From the NCBI GenBank assembly GCA_027074515.1, contig JALTCQ010000086.1:1-6643 (forward strand): 6,643 nucleotides of DNA, read 5' to 3'. Below, one piece after another: positions 5,387-6,643 of this stretch. The notes under the pieces are model-generated. The model made no database searches. It was not told the DNA's origin and worked only from the letters and a program-made list of their open reading frames with translations. Within the stretch, counting starts at the first letter, position 1; every line of letters starts with the position of its first letter. The translations under genes and the position numbers were made by a program. The DNA is from Microcaldota archaeon. GTDB lineage: Archaea; Iainarchaeota; Iainarchaeia; JAADDC01.

Positions 5387-6334
5387 ATGGACGAAGTGCA
5401 GAAAATAATCGATGATATTCGTGCGCTCCGCGTGCAGGGAGCCAAGAACGTGGCTCTTGCGGCGCTGAAGGCTGTGCGTATCGTTGCAGAGCGATCTTCC
5501 GATGATGACCTCCGTGAAAACGTACGTCGCGTTGTGGTGGCTCTCGCTAAAACTCGTCCCACCGAGCCAGCCATGCGAGATGCATTAACATACGTCCTTC
5601 GCCATCTTTCATCGAAGGATGCGCTCCTTGAAGCGATTGACCGCTACGAGGACGAGGTGCTAGATGCAGAGAAGAAGATAGCGGATTACGGGGCCAGGAG
5701 GGTGCCAGACGGAGGGACGATCATCACTCACTGTCACTCCACCACCGTTGTTTCCGTTCTCCGCCGTGCTAAGGAATTAGGCAAAAGTTTCCGCGTTGTT
5801 GTGACTGAGACGCGCCCATTGTATCAAGGAAAGCTCACTGCCAAGGACCTCCTCGCTGCAGGGATTCATGTGACGTATGTAGTGGACTCTGCGGCGTACA
5901 TCTTCATGCAGGACGCTGATTTGTACATTACGGGGGCTGATGCGATTACCTCCGACGGCTACGTGGTGAACAAGATAGGAACTGCCCTTATGGCTGTTGC
6001 CGCAGACCGTTTCAACGTTCCGTACTACGTTGCGGCTAGCACGCTGAAGTATGATCCTGTCACGGCTGCTGGCTTCCCTGAGATCATAGAAGAGCGCGAT
6101 CCTTCTGAAGTCGTTGATCCTTCAGAGCTGCCCGGTGCGGATATAAGAAATCCAGCCTTTGACGTGACGCCGCCTGACCTCGTTGACGGCATCATATCCG
6201 AAATAGGTATTTATTCCCCCCAGATCTTCCCGGCGATGGTGGCTCAGCAGAAGGGCGTTTCCGACCTGGAGGAGGTCATAGCGCTGTTCAATCTGGCACG
6301 CTCGCGCGGGTCTGCGGGACAACAGGATTCTTAA
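5387..6334 (+). CDS. ribose-1,5-bisphosphate isomerase / eIF2B-like family protein
   Basis: This 315-aa protein belongs to the eIF2B alpha/beta/delta - MtnA - R15P isomerase superfamily. R15P isomerase turns ribose-1,5-bisphosphate into ribulose-1,5-bisphosphate for type III RuBisCO in the archaeal AMP pathway. Visible are IITHCHS (residues 112-118; C116 is the catalytic cysteine position), ETRPLYQGKLTAKDL (141-155), VVDSA (165-169), GADAI (183-187; D185 is the catalytic aspartate position), NKIGTAL (195-201) and NPAFDVTPPDLVD (255-267). The N-terminal motif is VQGAKNVA, where the Thermococcus enzyme, as I recall it, has IRGAGKIA. That difference leaves room for an archaeal eIF2B-like role. 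I chose ATG 5387 rather than the in-frame ATG 5354, because the earlier codon lies upstream of the TATA box and the 11 extra residues are not family-like. No Shine-Dalgarno at usual spacing; probably leaderless. Confidence 0.78.
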   Translation: MDEVQKIIDDIRALRVQGAKNVALAALKAVRIVAERSSDDDLRENVRRVVVALAKTRPTEPAMRDALTYVLRHLSSKDALLEAIDRYEDEVLDAEKKIADYGARRVPDGGTIITHCHSTTVVSVLRRAKELGKSFRVVVTETRPLYQGKLTAKDLLAAGIHVTYVVDSAAYIFMQDADLYITGADAITSDGYVVNKIGTALMAVAADRFNVPYYVAASTLKYDPVTAAGFPEIIEERDPSEVVDPSELPGADIRNPAFDVTPPDLVDGIISEIGIYSPQIFPAMVAQQKGVSDLEEVIALFNLARSRGSAGQQDS

Positions 6335-6344
6335 AAAACGTTTT
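6335..6344. repeat. 10-bp palindrome AAAACGTTTT after the isomerase gene
   Basis: AAAACGTTTT immediately follows the TAA (6332-6334). As RNA it has no loop, so it is not a hairpin terminator, though the T4 run could contribute to ending the isomerase transcript. It may be chance. Confidence 0.2.
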
Positions 6345-6359
6345 GCACCCAACATCATA

Positions 6360-6412
6360 GGTTTTATCTACCCGCCTCTGCCGACAGGCACGCGGGGATG
6401 ACCGGTTGGTGA
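6360..6412 (+). promoter_or_regulatory. L3 promoter region and Shine-Dalgarno
   Basis: The A/T-rich block GGTTTTAT (6359-6366) lies about 55 bases before the L3 start and would place transcription initiation near 6388-6392, giving a leader of about 28 bases. GGTGA (6408-6412) is a Shine-Dalgarno segment 6 bases before ATG 6419 and decides that start. Confidence 0.5.
6371..6396 (+). promoter_or_regulatory. imperfect inverted repeat at the L3 transcription start
   Basis: CCCGC (6371-6375) pairs with GCGGG (6392-6396) and TGCC (6379-6382) with GGCA (6387-6390), around a 4-base loop GACA and an internal bulge of three bases against one. No T tract follows, so a terminator is unlikely. It lies between the TATA box and the Shine-Dalgarno and covers the predicted start site, so it may be a DNA operator, or an RNA structure on read-through transcripts from the isomerase gene. 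Confidence 0.4.
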
Positions 6413-6418
6413 AGCGAA

Positions 6419-6643
6419 ATGCCAAGAAGAACGCGCCCGAGAAGGGGGTCGCTACAGTTCTACCCCCGAAAAAGGGCGAAACGGGTAATGCCACGTTTCC
6501 GCACGTGGCCAGAGGTCGAGTCGATAGGACCTATAGGATTCTATGGATACAAGGCAGGCATGACCCACGCGCTCCTCGTGGACGCGCGCCCCAAGACGCC
6601 TACGTCTGGTCAGCCTGTTTTCACGCCCATAACGGTTATTGAG
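6419..6643 (+). CDS. rpl3: large-subunit ribosomal protein L3 (uL3), N-terminal 75 codons, runs off window
   Basis: Translation from ATG 6419 gives an open frame to the last base. It begins MPRRTRPRRGSLQFYPRKRA, has FRTWPE at residues 27-32, and continues GFYGYKAGMTHALLVDARP (40-58) and FTPITVIE (68-75). These match the archaeal/eukaryotic L3 N-terminus (RRGSLxYxPRKRA, RxWP, GFxGYKAGMTH, PVTVIE) closely. L3 binds 23S rRNA near the 3' end and reaches the peptidyl-transferase region; it is an early assembly protein. In archaea its gene usually heads the L3-L4-L23-L2 cluster, so more ribosomal genes are expected to the right. GGTGA 6 bases upstream supports the start. Overlapping frames here are weak by comparison. 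Confidence 0.95.
   Translation, partial: MPRRTRPRRGSLQFYPRKRAKRVMPRFRTWPEVESIGPIGFYGYKAGMTHALLVDARPKTPTSGQPVFTPITVIE

Noticed and set aside
6406..6642. 78-codon plus-strand frame at the right edge, starting at TTG 6406
   Set aside because: The overlapping frame from ATG 6419 encodes unmistakable ribosomal protein L3 and has a proper Shine-Dalgarno.
1..6643. CRISPR array, insertion sequence, attachment site, rRNA or tRNA
   Set aside because: No regularly spaced repeats, transposase, terminal inverted repeats or cloverleaf sequences were found, and the gaps between genes are too small for most of these.

Overview
The window is archaeal. Four independent markers support this: an archaeal-type NMD3, an archaeal bifunctional fructose-1,6-bisphosphate aldolase/phosphatase, an eIF2B-like protein of the ribose-1,5-bisphosphate isomerase family, and the opening of an archaeal uL3 gene. 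Most genes have a TTTATA-like box about 24-38 bases before the start, as archaeal TBP promoters do. Initiation is mixed. NMD3, the phosphoesterase, the FBP aldolase/phosphatase and L3 have pieces of the GGAGGTGA Shine-Dalgarno consensus. The transporter, the small HTH regulator and the isomerase look leaderless. Packing is dense, with convergent genes that overlap by 29 bp or sit 13 bp apart. I cannot fix the phylum. The L3 N-terminus (GSLQFYPRKRA) and the compactness weakly suggest a DPANN-like lineage, but this is a guess.

Layout from left to right: the 3' part of an M18 aminopeptidase (+); NMD3 (+); a calcineurin-like phosphoesterase (-) whose end overlaps that of NMD3; a divergent FdhD-like protein (+); an amino-acid permease (+) whose promoter lies in the fdhD stop codon; FBP aldolase/phosphatase (-); a small winged-helix/zinc-ribbon regulator (-); an R15P isomerase/eIF2B-like protein (+), divergent from the regulator across a 51-bp spacer with one shared TATA element; and the first 75 codons of ribosomal protein L3 (+), running off the window and probably opening the ribosomal-protein supercluster.

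Two themes stand out. One is 50S biogenesis and translation (NMD3, L3). The other is sugar-phosphate metabolism: gluconeogenesis through FBPA, and possibly nucleoside/AMP salvage through R15P isomerase, with a DNA-binding regulator between them. The points most worth a second look are an FdhD homologue with none of the family's catalytic cysteines, the shared TATA box with an adjoining 8-bp palindrome between the regulator and the isomerase, and a strong imperfect inverted repeat at the predicted L3 transcription start. There is no CRISPR array, mobile element, tRNA or rRNA, and no wholly new multi-gene system is evident. All gaps between genes are 110 bp or shorter.
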